Positions 31,585-43,188 of a stretch of 64,000 bases of DNA are shown in pieces (positions within the stretch are counted from its first letter, which is position 1; the number at the start of each line of letters is the position of its first letter). A program made the translations under genes and the position numbers. The notes beneath the pieces were generated by a model. It did not search any database. It was not told the origin of the DNA and saw only the letters and a program-made list of their open reading frames with translations. This DNA comes from Vicia villosa. Taxonomy: Eukaryota; Streptophyta; Magnoliopsida; Fabales; Fabaceae. Location of the stretch: positions 124,001 through 188,000 of the forward strand of contig NW_026705449.1 of assembly GCF_029867415.1 (NCBI RefSeq), in the 5' to 3' direction.

Positions 31585-31602
31585 TGGCGCCGTTGCCGGG
31601 GA
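31585..31602 (+). other. Primer-binding site, tRNA-Asp type (Athila B)
   Basis: TGGCGCCGTTGCCGGGGA, three bases after the 5' LTR. It is the same 18-mer as at 4219-4236. Confidence 0.92.
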
Positions 31603-31710
31603 TTGGTGTCAATATTGCACGCATTGCAATAGTTCTTATTTTGAGTTTTAAGTTTTAATTTCTCTATTTGGTTGTTTCACGTGTTTGCTAGTTTTTGCAG
31701 AAGATCGTGT

Positions 31711-34700
31711 ATGCGCAGCAGAGTTTCTAGCGATCAACTTCTTTTTGATCCCGAGATCGAAAGGACCGCTAGGAGGTTAAATAGCAAAGCACGAAGAAGA
31801 GCAAACATAGCAAAAGCAAGAGACAACGCAACCGCGACATCGTCACAACAACTTGAAACCATTGACGAGTCGCAAGAAGGATTCTTCTTTCACGAACTAT
31901 TCACGGAGGAAGAACCGGAAGTTTTTATACAACCTACTGTTGTCAACATGGCTGCTAATGGTCCATGTGCTAATAGTCCAAGACTCAATCCTCAGTTCGC
32001 TAGAACTGCCGCCAACGGGCGGCCGACAGAACTGAAGACCGGTATCATACAATTGATTTGTGCAAGTCCTTTCGCCGGATTGGACCATGAAGACCCGTAC
32101 ACGCATCTTACTCGATTCTATGAGTTAGCAGGTACTACGGGTGTCGCTCAAGCTGATGAGGAAGCATTATTTAAAAGGTTGTTCCCACACTCTTTGCTAT
32201 CTAAGGCAAAAGATTGGTATCTGGATCAACCCGAAGCAGTGATGACTAATTGGAACACATTGGAAGAAAAATTTCTGGAAAGGTTTTACTCTCAAAACCG
32301 ATTCTTCGAAGCAAAAACAGCAATAGCAGTATTTTCTCAAGGTAGTAATGAATCTTTAAATGAAGCATGGGAAAGGTATAAAGCTATGTTGAGAAAGTGC
32401 AAAGGACACGGCTTTACAGACGTCGATCAAATCCATATGTTCCGTAACGGTCTCACAGCTACAAACAAGACACTTTTGGACGCCACAGCTGGTGGTTCTC
32501 TCATGTCCAAAACACCTGAAGAAGCTACTCAGATAATAGAGCGAATGGCTCTAAATGATCGTCAAGGCAATCATGATCGAACAGTAAGAGATAAGAAACC
32601 CGGAATGTTAGAGTTGAACAACAGTGATGCTCTACTTGCTCAGAACAAATTGCTAACTTCACAAGTGGAACTTTTGACACAACAAATGTCGAAATTACCA
32701 CAACAGATCAAGGAGCTGAACGGGGTATCTAATTCATATCAAGTTGCTAAGTGCGAATTATGCAAGGGAGATCATCAAACAGGATTCTGTCCACCAGTGC
32801 AAGAAGAAGAAATGAATTACATGAATAATAACCAAGGACAAAGGCCGAATCAATATCAAAATCAGCCATACCAACAAGGTTATCCACCAAGATATAACAA
32901 TCAAGGGTACCAACAAAGGCCACCGAATCAAGGGTATCAACAACAAGCATTCCAACCGTACACTCAACCACCACCGCAACAAGGAGGACAATCAAAGCTA
33001 GAAGAAACTATGACACAATTTATGCAAATGTCCATGACAAATCAAAAGAATCAAGAAGCAGCTATAAAGAGTTTAGAAACTCAAGTGGGCCAACTTGCTA
33101 AGCAGATTGCAACTAATCAATCAAATGCAACTTTCTCGGCCAACACTCAAGAGAACCCAAGGGAACATTGCAAAGCAGTGGTAACAAGGTCTGGACAAAA
33201 AGGTGGCAAGGATGAGACGGAAACTAATGAGGTCGAAGACGATAAAGAAAAGGAAGATGAAAAACATGATGGAGAAGATGAAGAATACGAAATTATTAAC
33301 AAGGGGGCTGAAGAGGAAGATATGAGTAGAGAAGTCAAGAAGGAGAAATTAAAAAGAAGGAGTGCTAAAGATAAGATGGCGAACAACACGATTCCAAGTC
33401 AACATTTTCCATATCCTCATGCTCCTTCAAAGAAAGACAACGCTAGACAATATGCCAGGTTTATGGAAATTTTTAAGCAACTACAAATTAATATTCCATT
33501 CTCTGAAGCTATTGCCCAAATGCCAAAATACGCGAAATTTATGAAAGATATCTTGACAAAGAAGAAAAGACCGGAAGAAGAAGAGGTTATTATACTTGAT
33601 GCACAATGTAGTGCTATCATATCACGCCTCCCTCAAAAGGCGAGAGATCCTGGAAGAGTTACTTTACCGGTCACAATAGGAAATCAAAATATTGGGAATG
33701 GATTGATTGATCTCGGATCAAGCATAAATTTAATTCCTTTATCAATAGTAAAGCGGCTGGGAAATATTGAGATGAAAGCAACAAGAATGACTTTGCAACT
33801 AGCAGACAAGTCTACCACTCTCCCATATGGAATTGCACAAGACATGTTAGTAAAAGTTGACAAATTTTTGTTTCCGGTAGATTTTGTGGTGATTGATATG
33901 GAAGAAGATAAAGATTCACCTATCATTCTTGGAAGACCATTCATGAAAACAGCCCGGATGATGATTGACATTGACGACGGTATAATGAAGCTAAGAGTCC
34001 AAGATGAAGAGGTATGTTTTAACCTTTTTGATGCTATGAAACAACCCAAAGACAAGAATGATTGTTTTCGCATGGATGTAACTGAAGCAAGTGTCGAAGG
34101 AGTGGCGAGCCAAATTCATCTCTCTAACCCTTTAGAGAGGTCTCTTGTTGATTCAGTTAATGTACTCACTCAAGAAGAAGAAAAAGAAATTGAGTTGTTT
34201 CTAAAAGAATTAGAGAAAGGTGGCAACATATCCAACAAAGAAGACAAAGTGGAGGATTTGGAGCTAAAAAAAGAAGTAAAAGAATCAAAGCTAGAATTAA
34301 AATTGCTCCCAACTCATTTGAAATATGTATTTTTAGATGAAGAGGGAAGTAAGCCGGTCATTATTAGCTCGAAGTTAAATGCTACAGAAGAGGCAAGACT
34401 CATACAAATCCTTCAAAAGAATAAAGCAGCAATCGGATGGGTATTGGCAGATTTGAAAGGTATCAGCCCTGCATATTGCATGCACAAGATCATGTTAGAA
34501 GAAGACTTCAAACCAGTGGCCCAACCACAAAGAAGGCTAAATCCAACAATGAAAGAGGTAGTAAGGAAAGAGGTGATCAAACTCCTAGAAGCAGGAATGA
34601 TTTACCCAATTTCTGATAGTGCATGGGTAAGTCCAGTACAAGTTATTCCAAAGAAGGGAGGCATGACGGTAATCCGGAATGACAAGAATGAACTCATACC

Positions 34701-37185
34701 AACTAGAACTGTGACCGGGTGGCGCATGTGCATAGATTACCGGAGACTCAACAAAGCAACGAGAAAAGACCACTTTCCATTACCATTCATGGATCAAATG
34801 CTTGAGAGATTATCGGGGCAGAATTACTATTGCTTTCTGGATGGATATTCCGGATACAATCAAATCGTAGTAAACCCAGAGGATCATGAGAAGACAGCAT
34901 TTACATGTCCATTTGGAATCTTTGCATATAGGAGGATGCCATTTGGACTATGCAATGCCCCAGCAACCTTTCAACGATGCATGCAAGCCATATTTTCGGA
35001 CCTTATTGAAAAGAGTATTGAGGTATTCATGGATGACTTTTCAGTGTTCGGAAAGACGTTTGATACATGCTTGAACAATCTGGACGTGGCACTTGAAAGG
35101 TGTATTGAGACCAATTTGATACTTAATTGGGAGAAGTGTCATTTTATGGTAACAGAAGGAATTGTACTCTGACACAAAGTATCTTCAAGAGGACTTGAAG
35201 TAGACCAAGCCAAGGTGGAGGTAATTTCAAAGCTACCACCTCCAATAAATGTCAAAGGAGTACGAAGCTTTTTAGGTCATGCAGGATTTTACAGAAGATT
35301 TGTTAAATATTTTTCCAAGATTGCCAAGCCTTTGAGTAATTTACTCAATCAAGGTACATGTTTTAATTTTGATGAATCTTGTGTTAAAGCCTTCAATGAC
35401 CTGAAAGAACGGCTAGCTACCGCACCTGTGATAATAGCACCAGATTGGAACAACCATTTTGAACTTATGTGTGATGCTAGCGACTATGCCATAGGTGCGG
35501 TGTTAGGCCAACGGAAAGGAAAAGTTTTTCATGTCATACACTATGCAAGCAAGGTATTAAATGACGCTCAAGTCAATTATGCTACCACAGAAAAAGAATT
35601 TTTAGCTATAGTGTATGCTCTTGAAAAATTCAGATCCTATCTCATTGGGTCAAAAGTGGTGATTTATACTGACCATGCAGCAATAAAATATTTGCTCACC
35701 AAACCGGATTCGAAGCAAAGACTCATTCGTTGGGTCCTTCTTTTACAAGAATTTGACATAGAAATCCGGGATAAAAAAGGGTCAGAAAATGTGGTAGCAG
35801 ATCATTTATCCCGGTTGGTCAATGTAAATGTCACCAACCAAGAAGCTGAGATAAATGAGACATTCCCGGATGAACAACTTTTTGAAATACAAACAAGACC
35901 TTGGTTCGCCGACTTGGCGAATCATAAAGCAACCGGTATGATACCGGAGGACTTTGACTGGAACAAAAAGAAAAAGTTGTTAGCAGATGCAAAGTACTAT
36001 GTGTGGGACGACCCATACTTGTTCAAGATAGGTAAGGATGGAATTCTAAGAAGATGTGTGACCGAAGAAGAAGCCCAACAAATCTTGTGGCATTGTCATA
36101 ATTCACCAAGTGGAGGTCATTTTAATGGATGGAGGACGGCAACAAAGGTCCTCCAATCCGGATTTTTCTGGCCAACAATTTTCAAAGACGCCAATCACCA
36201 TGCAAAGAGTTGTGACAAATGTCAAAGAGTTGGTGGGATAAGTAAACGGGATGAGATGCCACTTCAAACCATCATTGAAGTAGAAGTTTTTGATTGTTGG
36301 GGGATCGATTTTATGGGGCCATTTCTTCCTTCTTTTACTAACGAATATATTTTAGTTGCAGTGGATTATGTTTCCAAGTGGGTTGAAGCCATCGCTACAC
36401 CAAAGGCGGATGCCAAAACAGTGCTAAAATTTTTAAATCGTAACATATTCACACGGTTTGGCATGCCTAGAGTAATCATAAGCGATGGTGGATCTCATTT
36501 TGTTAATGAACAGGTGGCAAAAGTGCTGGAAAAATATCATATCAACCACAAGATAGCTTCACCTTATCACCCCCAAACCAACGGGCAAGCAGAAATCTCA
36601 AATCGAGCAATCAAGAACATTCTCGAGAAGACAGTGTCAGAGTCCCGTAAAGACTGGTCGGTAAGGATAGACGATGCCTTGTGGGCCTATAGAACAGCAT
36701 ACAAAGCACCAACTGGTGCATCACCTTTTCAAATGGTTTATGGTAAGGCATGTCATTTACCGGTAGAGGTGGAGCACAAAGCACTATGGGCCCTTCGTTT
36801 CTTCAATAGAGATGATAGTTTGGCGTATAAGAAGAGGAAGAATCAACTCCATGAACTTGAGGAATTCAGGTACCTAGCATATGAGTCTAATAAAATGTAT
36901 AAGGAAAACATGAAAAGGTACCATGATAAGAGAATCAAAAAGAAAGAGTTCAAGGTAGGCGACCTTGTATTACTATTCAACTCCAGGCTCAGGCTCTTCC
37001 CAGGAAAATTGAAGTCTAAATGGTCAGGACCGTTTATAATCAAGGAAATTAAACCTTACGGGGCAATTACTATTGAAGATGGTAAGACCAAAGACAGTTG
37101 GACCGTTAATGGAGAACGGTTGAAAAGCTATCTTGGGGGAGAGTTTGATAGAGAAGTGTGCACAATCTCACCGTTGAACTCCTAG
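31711..37185 (+). pseudogene. gag-pol: Athila gag-pol polyprotein with a single in-frame stop
   Basis: ATG at 31711; 1824 codons to TAG at 37183-37185, broken by one TGA at 35170-35172 (codon 1154). Domains in order: Gag fold (about 95-235); atypical zinc knuckle CELCKGDHQTGFC (about 348-360, CX2CX3HX4C); Gln/Pro/Asn-rich and acidic tracts; aspartic protease with DLGSS (Asp at residue 667) and LGRPF; reverse transcriptase with FMDD (1106-1109); RNase H ([13 protein letters not shown]); integrase with HHCC zinc finger, DDE core (DFMGPF, SDGGSHF) and no chromodomain. The stop lies just after the RT domain, so the gag-protease-RT part could still be translated but RNase H and integrase could not without readthrough. 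All other motifs look intact, consistent with a very recent nonsense mutation. Confidence 0.93.
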
Positions 37186-37251
37186 TCAGAGGAGTTTAAC
37201 CGTCGAGCCATGCGACGTTAAACGAAGCGCTTGTTGGGAGGCAACCCAACA
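37173..37251 (+). promoter_or_regulatory. Stop-codon hairpin plus conserved double-hairpin cassette (Athila B)
   Basis: HP0 pairs GTTGAACTCCT (37173-37183) with AGGAGTTTAAC (37190-37200), 11 bp including one G-U, loop AGTCAG; stop codon TAG (37183-37185) is at the loop. HP1 CGTCG-AGCCATG-CGACG (37201-37217) follows at once. AAGCGCTT (37225-37232) is next, then HP2 GTTGGG-AGGCAA-CCCAAC (37233-37250), extendable by one pair. Compared with 1265-1343, HP1 is identical while HP0 and HP2 stems have changed on both sides and still pair. Confidence 0.8.
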
Positions 37252-37972
37252 GAGTAAGCATCTTTTATTTTAAGTAATTTTCTTTTAATTTCATCTGTCA
37301 TTTTTATGGATTATCATCAATCAGTGCCATCAGCACAATGGAAGTTACAAAAGAGTGAAGTGGGGGAACAAGCAACAAAAAAGTTTTTTTTTAAAAAAAA
37401 AAGACCGCGCCGCGGGCAGTAAGTGCGCGCCGCGACGCCAAACAGAAATATTTGTGCGCCGCGGGATTCATATTGCGCGCCGCGGTGCAGGGCTAAAAAT
37501 AGGTTTTATTTTGAACAAACCCCACTTCCCCCTCATTCTATCTTTTACAACTTCCAAGCCCCAAAGACGCAACTGCTGGTTCAGAGTGCCAATCACTCAT
37601 CTAGTGCACTATTTTTCACCGCTACTCATTCAACGGCAAGGTACGTATCTCACTCTTCAGTATTATGTTCGGGTAATGGAACCTCTCAATAGGTAATCTC
37701 AAATCTTCAAGATTAGGAGCCCAATGCTGTTTTCTTTGCGAACCCTAGGGTAGACAACTTTGATTTATGGTTCTGAGGTTTCTGATTCATTGAAGTGAGG
37801 GTGAAGGGCTGAAAGAAGGACCCATACCAAGGCAAACCCTTTCAGTTGCGCCGCAGCCGCGCCGCGGTACCCCGCAGTCGCGCCGCGGCTGGAGAAATTT
37901 TTAAAAAAAAAAATTTGTTGTTACTTTGTGTTAACCCTATCTATGGTTTGTTATTTGTGGTGTTAATTACAG
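37252..37972 (+). promoter_or_regulatory. Athila B pre-env region with GC-rich motifs
   Basis: 721 bp between the cassette and the env-like ORF. Two clusters of CGCGCCGCGG-type motifs (37403-37486 and 37848-37889) repeat the motif otherwise confined to the U3 part of the LTR. Immediately before the ATG stands TTAATTACAG, a fair 3' splice acceptor. Confidence 0.6.
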
Positions 37973-39241
37973 ATGAACCCAGCCAAGAGAGTGCGCACAA
38001 AGTCCACAAGCTCTGGTCCTAGAGGATCCCGTGCTACTGCAAACCAAGCTGATAGATTTCTAGGTCGGGCCCAAGCAGACAGGTTCAAGAATCTGGGTTC
38101 CCGCACCATTTTAACTGAGAAAGTGGTTGTCCCCTTAGGACAAGGAGGGGGTCCTTTTGCTGCTATGTGGGATTTTCTTGAGAATAGGAATTGGCAACGT
38201 GTGTTCGAACCACACACCGTCATTGACTATGACATAGTAAAGGAATTCTATGCAAACGCTATCAAAACCACCGATGAATCAGTAGCCTACACATATCAAT
38301 CCTATGTAAGAGGAAAAACTGTGGCATTTGATAGAGCTTCAATCAATGAGTTTTTAGGGGAACCCCTCCAATTGATGGACAATGAGAGGTGTTTCTACAG
38401 ACAAAATGTAACTAACTCCGTCAATCTTGTGGAGCTGATGTCTGAAACAATTTGTATTCCAGGGAGAGGACCAGAGCTTAGCCGGCAAGGAAATCCAACC
38501 CACTACAACAGGAAGGATCTGAGCATTCATGCAAGGGGCATTTTATCAGTGATCCTGTACAACATCAGGCCAAGGACACATGTTACCACGGTTCCGCTCG
38601 AATTGGCATTCCTGATAACCGCCATCATGACCGAGAACACTGTTGATGTTGCCTTCATTCTTTCGAATGAACTGCGCCGTGCTGCATTGAGTGACACACA
38701 ACATGGCATTAATGCCAAATGTGTGTTGCCACTGCCTGGATTGATTATGGGGCTTTGTAAAGAAGCCGGAGTGGAGATTCCTGGACAGGGACATCACGTT
38801 ATTAACACTTTTATTGATGATGTTTATATTGACAGGTTTTGTGCAAAGCCATACTACAGGGATCAAGCAACCGGTCCTCCTCCAGCTGGACCTTCTGTTT
38901 CTGCAGCACCCCCTCAAGGTAGTGCAGCCCCTTTTGACCCTCTGGTAGCCCATCATTATTATTCTGCTATGTTTGAAGCAAATCAGAGGTCCCAAATCTT
39001 TCTGCACGATGCTATGCAGCAACAATTCAGGAACCTGTCTGTAGCTCCTGAAGAGAGAACTTTCCCAACCAGGGAAAGCTACTTCACTTACTGTGGTTGG
39101 CCGGAGACCAACCCTTTTCCTGTTGGGGGGGATGCAGGTACTGGTACAGGTGCTGATGCAGGTGGTACTGCTGGGGCTGATAACCAAGGCCAGGAGAATG
39201 AGGCGGATATTGAGGCAGATATTGATGCCATGTTTGTTTGA
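37973..39241 (+). CDS. Athila env-like / putative plant transposon protein ORF
   Basis: ATG at 37973, 422 residues, intact. Basic N-terminus (MNPAKRVRTKS) without a signal peptide; central domain (about 60-300) matching what databases label putative plant transposon protein in Athila elements (NWQRVFEPHTVIDYDIVKEF, FLGEPLQL, IPGRGPELSRQ); Ala/Gly-rich acidic C-terminus ending DIDAMFV. I see only moderately hydrophobic stretches (VPLELAFLITAIM) and no clear membrane anchor, so an envelope role is doubtful; the function is unknown. It lies where retroviral env would be and may be made from a spliced RNA using the acceptor before the ATG. Codon use shows no sign of decay. Confidence 0.85.
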   Translation: MNPAKRVRTKSTSSGPRGSRATANQADRFLGRAQADRFKNLGSRTILTEKVVVPLGQGGGPFAAMWDFLENRNWQRVFEPHTVIDYDIVKEFYANAIKTTDESVAYTYQSYVRGKTVAFDRASINEFLGEPLQLMDNERCFYRQNVTNSVNLVELMSETICIPGRGPELSRQGNPTHYNRKDLSIHARGILSVILYNIRPRTHVTTVPLELAFLITAIMTENTVDVAFILSNELRRAALSDTQHGINAKCVLPLPGLIMGLCKEAGVEIPGQGHHVINTFIDDVYIDRFCAKPYYRDQATGPPPAGPSVSAAPPQGSAAPFDPLVAHHYYSAMFEANQRSQIFLHDAMQQQFRNLSVAPEERTFPTRESYFTYCGWPETNPFPVGGDAGTGTGADAGGTAGADNQGQENEADIEADIDAMFV

Positions 39242-40760
39242 GATTTGAGAGGTGATGTACGAGTGAGTGAAAAATTGTTTTGTGTTGGTAATTGAGTTGA
39301 TGATAAGACTGCTGTTTTTTTGTTTTCTGTTTACCTGATCTAGACTCTAGTGAACCTTAGTGGTCACTATGACTTGTTTTATTGGAATTTAGTTATGTTA
39401 AGTATTGCAATTCGTTGTTTCTTTCAGTTTTAGTTTTTTCTGTTTGTACCCCCAGTTAGAGTAGGTAGTCCCATAACAAAGTGAGAATCTCAAGCGAAGT
39501 ATCAACAAGGAAGCAACATGTATGAAAAGTGGTAGGAAGTGAATGTTCAAACTTTTTCAGTTTCACTTTCTTTTTCAATAAGTAACAAAGCAGGTATGAA
39601 TTTTCAAACTCAAACTCTTAATGTGTGCAATGAAACTTAAGGTGTTAGTAAATACTGTCAGAAGTTCTTTATGGTACATTGTTTATTGGACCAGCTTAGC
39701 CTTAACCATTGTGAGGAAAGCTTTCCATTGTATACTATATGCAGGAGACCATCAATTATTTTGACGTGTTTGTATCATGCTAAACCGGTTGTTGCATCGT
39801 CTGTGGAAATCTGTGAAAGTGATTTAGGCAATTGTTTGAATCTGAGAGTTCTTTTAGCCTATTCTAAACATGCAACTTAATTTCTTCTGTGAGAGTGTGA
39901 TCTTTTGCTAACCATTCTTTGAGCCTGAGGTCAAGATAAGCATCATAATATGCACCAAGGAAAATACCTGGTGAGTTTTGATCTCAATAAAAAGTTTTGT
40001 TCTGGATCATCAACCATAAAATTTGGTGATGTGTTTTCTCTTTGACCCTTTTTAGAAAGTAGGGGAGCATTCATATAATCTGAATACAGGTTGATCTCCA
40101 AGTTGGGGAGAGTCACATTCAAAAGAAGAGTAAGTACTTATGGTAATCGGTGAAAGATAAAAGAAGTCGTAGCTTGAAAAAAAAAGAGAGAAGTAACAAC
40201 GTTTGAATATAAAGATTGTTGAAAAAAAAAGTGAAAAAGAAGAATCAAGCTACGAATGAATGAAAAAAGATGGACAGGTAAAAGAATTAGAGTTTTAGAG
40301 AAAAAGAAATAAGTTATGAATTGGATGCTTCCCTAGAGTAGGAACAACCCTTGATTATCTTCTTTTCTTTGAATCTAAACCACATTACAACCATAGAAAG
40401 ACGTTCTGATTCTCAGATTCCACAAGACTTGATGCGAGCAATTTGGTGAACGTATGATATGGATCTTTGTTGATTTAATTGTTTGGATGAGAGTTTAACC
40501 CCTTTTTTATTCATCATACTTTTTGATGAGAGTGTTTAGTGCTGATTCAAGCAACTGTGTAGTGTTTTGAACTTCTGGAGGTAATTTGCTTTCAAAGTTT
40601 GTTTCATGTGTATATTCTGAGTTTGCAGGTAGAAGAGGAGTATTTGACTTAGTTACTGGATTGAACCACTTGAGAAAAAACTTTTTGAAAATCTTGTTGC
40701 ATGATTGTCGGTAAACTTTGCTGGAGGTAAGTAATTTTGTTTAGGGACAAACAAAACTCT
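39242..40760 (+). other. Athila B 3' noncoding region
   Basis: 1.5 kb with no convincing ORF. It contains A/G-rich runs (40170-40270) and a 14-base exact copy of the polypurine tract core, AAGTTGGGGAGAGT, at 40100-40113. Confidence 0.7.
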
Positions 40761-40775
40761 AAGTTGGGGAGAGTT
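40761..40775 (+). other. Polypurine tract of Athila B
   Basis: AAGTTGGGGAGAGTT directly precedes the 3' LTR start TGTTAGG. Confidence 0.85.
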
Positions 40776-41945
40776 TGTTAGGAGTAAATTAATGGTAAAT
40801 TCATGTGTTAATATAAGTGATTTCTTCTCTAAACTAATGCAAATTGTGATAAATCCATAGGTTTTTATTAAGAATTGAATTGAAAAGGTTCAGTTCATGT
40901 GTAAAGCAAATCGAATCACTTGTGGGTATTATTGATGCAGGTTTAGAGTTGAACTGGAGCTTTAGGAAAACATGAAGAGGAAAGAAAGCTGGAAGTCTCA
41001 AAGGCAAAGCAAAAAAGATGAAGTTTGACAAGGGCGCGCCGCGGGAGTTCTAGCCAGCGCCGCGCCAAAGTCTCTGTTTGTGATCGCGCCGCGCACATCC
41101 GTTGTCGCGCCGCGGCCTCGGCGTTAAAAGCCCAAAACTTCTATTTAAAAGCCCTAGCTTCCAAGAGAAAGAGAACTTTTGTGAAGAGCGAAATTAGGAG
41201 AGCAATCTGAAGGTGCAGCCACAATCATCAATTGAAGACCAATTCTCTATCAAGCGAAGACATTCCTTTGATGAAGATGAATTCTTCCATTAATCTTTGT
41301 GTGTTCTTCATGTCTATGGAGAGCTAAACCCCTCTTGTTGAATCTAAGGTAGTAGTTAACCTATGAATATACAATACCATTAATTAATTCCTGTGAACAA
41401 TTATTTGAATTCATTATCAATAAGAAATCTTGTTTTTATTCTTAAATTATCGTTGAATCTTTGATCGAAAGAAAGGATTTAACTTTTGCCCTAGGTTACT
41501 ATATTGATTCAATTGCAATTTGCAGAGATGGAATTGTAATTGGGTTTTCATAATTATCGTTCTTAATTACTATTATCGTTATTGATATTTGGAGAGATCG
41601 AATCTCATACCGGTAAAGGTTATCTAATTTGATTTGCAGACATGGAATCTTATTTGAGGATAAGTGAAGATAATGAGTCAAAAGATTGTTCAATTGTGAA
41701 TTAATTGATAATTGTATAGGAATAGGTTGATGAACCCTAAGGTTCAACTTATTTCTCTAATCGTTAACAACAGTTCATTACTCGCTTTTAATTTATTGTC
41801 TACTTTTGATATTATTAGAATTATAAAACAAACCAACTCAATTTTCCTAACTCAAAATAAACAACTATAGAACGGCAGTGATATTAACCAATCCCTGTGG
41901 ATACGATATATTACCGAAAATATTTACCCAAAAATACTTTCAACA
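40776..41945 (+). repeat. 3' LTR of Athila B (1170 bp)
   Basis: Same length as the 5' LTR and nearly identical. It ends TTTCAACA at 41945 and is followed by the CCCAC duplication. Confidence 0.95.
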
Positions 41946-41950
41946 CCCAC
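41946..41950. other. Target site duplication CCCAC (right) of Athila B
   Basis: Exact copy of 30407-30411; LINE sequence resumes here. Confidence 0.95.
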
Positions 41951-43188
41951 CCTTCTCAATCGGAAGACAAACACTCTTCCAACTCACCCAATGAATTCTC
42001 ACCATCCCTCCCCAAAGAAAATTACTTTGCATCCTAGTAATCTCCTTAACAACCTTTTTTGGCATCTTATAAAAGGACATAGTGAAAATAGCAAGCGATC
42101 CAAGAATGAATTTTAAGAGAGTTATTCTACCACCCAAACTAAGAACGATTCTTCCATCCCGCCAACCGCTTCTTTACCTTAGACAAAAGAGGAGTCCAAG
42201 AAGAAACTTTCCTAGGATTACAACCAATGTTAATCCCAAGGAAAGAGAAAGAACAATCCTCCACTTTTCAAGAGAGAACATATGCGGCGGCATCCAAAAA
42301 ATTATTACTCACATTTATTCCAATCAACTTACTCTTATTGTAATTTATGTCGAGACCCGAAACCATCTCAAACGCTTTCAACACCACTTTAATAGCCCAA
42401 ACTTGATTCCAAGAACCTTCCCCCACTAATAAAGTGTCATCCGCGAATTGAAGGATATCCACCACACTACTCCCATTAATTCCCACACCTCTAAAAACAC
42501 CATTCTCACCCGACTTCCGAATAAGACCCGCAAGTCCTTCGGCGATTAAAACAAAAAGAAAGGGGGATAATGGGTTTCCTTGCCTTAAACATTTTTCAAC
42601 ACAAAACTCCTTTGTTGGGCACCCATTGACCATCACAGACATATTACTATGAAACACCAACCTTTCCATCCATTTACACCACTTTTCCCCAAACCCCATC
42701 CTCCTTAACATATATCTAAGGAAATTCCAAGAGACTTTATCATATGCCTTCTTAAAATCCACTTTAAAAAGAAGACTTCCCTTCCTATCTTTCTTTGCAA
42801 AATCCACCACCTCATTAGCCACCATAACCCCATCGAGAAGACGTCTATCCGGCACAAAAGAACTTTGACACGGGGATATAATAGAATGAAAGACCTTTTT
42901 CAATCTACCCGCCAAAATCTTGGAAGTAACCTTATACATACAACCCACCAAATAAATAGGCCTATAATTATCCAAAGAGAGTGGACTTGGAGACTTAGGA
43001 ACCAACGACAAGAAAGAAGAAGTAATTGCCTTAGAGATAAAACCACCCGAGTGAAAGTAATTAAGAAAATTCAAAAAATCCTCCTTGATGAAACTCTGAC
43101 ACTTCTTTATAAACAAAAAGGAGAAACCGTCCGGACCCGGACTCTTGGAACTTCTGCAACCGTCAATCACTTCTTTAATTTCATCCAT
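41951..43188 (-). pseudogene. LINE reverse transcriptase, broken
   Basis: Minus strand 43188-42268 encodes a recognisable non-LTR reverse transcriptase: SPGPDGF, NYRPIYLVGCMYK, LFKVDFKKAYDKVSW, LRQGNPLSPFLFVL and the catalytic FADD (DILQFADDTLLVG). A stop at 42268 and a frame change follow, and 42137-41951 continues with GGRITLLKFILGSLAIF and WGG, typical for the region after the RT. The gene is then cut by Athila B; the rest is at 29221-30406. Confidence 0.9.

Larger units (their letters stand above)
30412..41945 (+). mobile_element. Nearly intact Athila element B (11,534 bp)
   Basis: 5' LTR 30412-31581, PBS 31585-31602, gag-pol 31711-37185 with one premature stop, hairpin cassette 37173-37251, env-like ORF 37973-39241, 3' noncoding region, polypurine tract 40761-40775, 3' LTR 40776-41945, perfect CCCAC duplication. 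The LTRs are both 1170 bp and I count about four substitutions between them (near 30725, 30740, 30871, 31053), so insertion was recent on any usual plant rate. It sits inside an older LINE. Confidence 0.95.

Noticed and set aside
35170..35172. Programmed stop-codon readthrough in Athila pol
   Set aside because: The stop lies between RT and RNase H rather than at a gag-pol boundary; a recent nonsense mutation is simpler.
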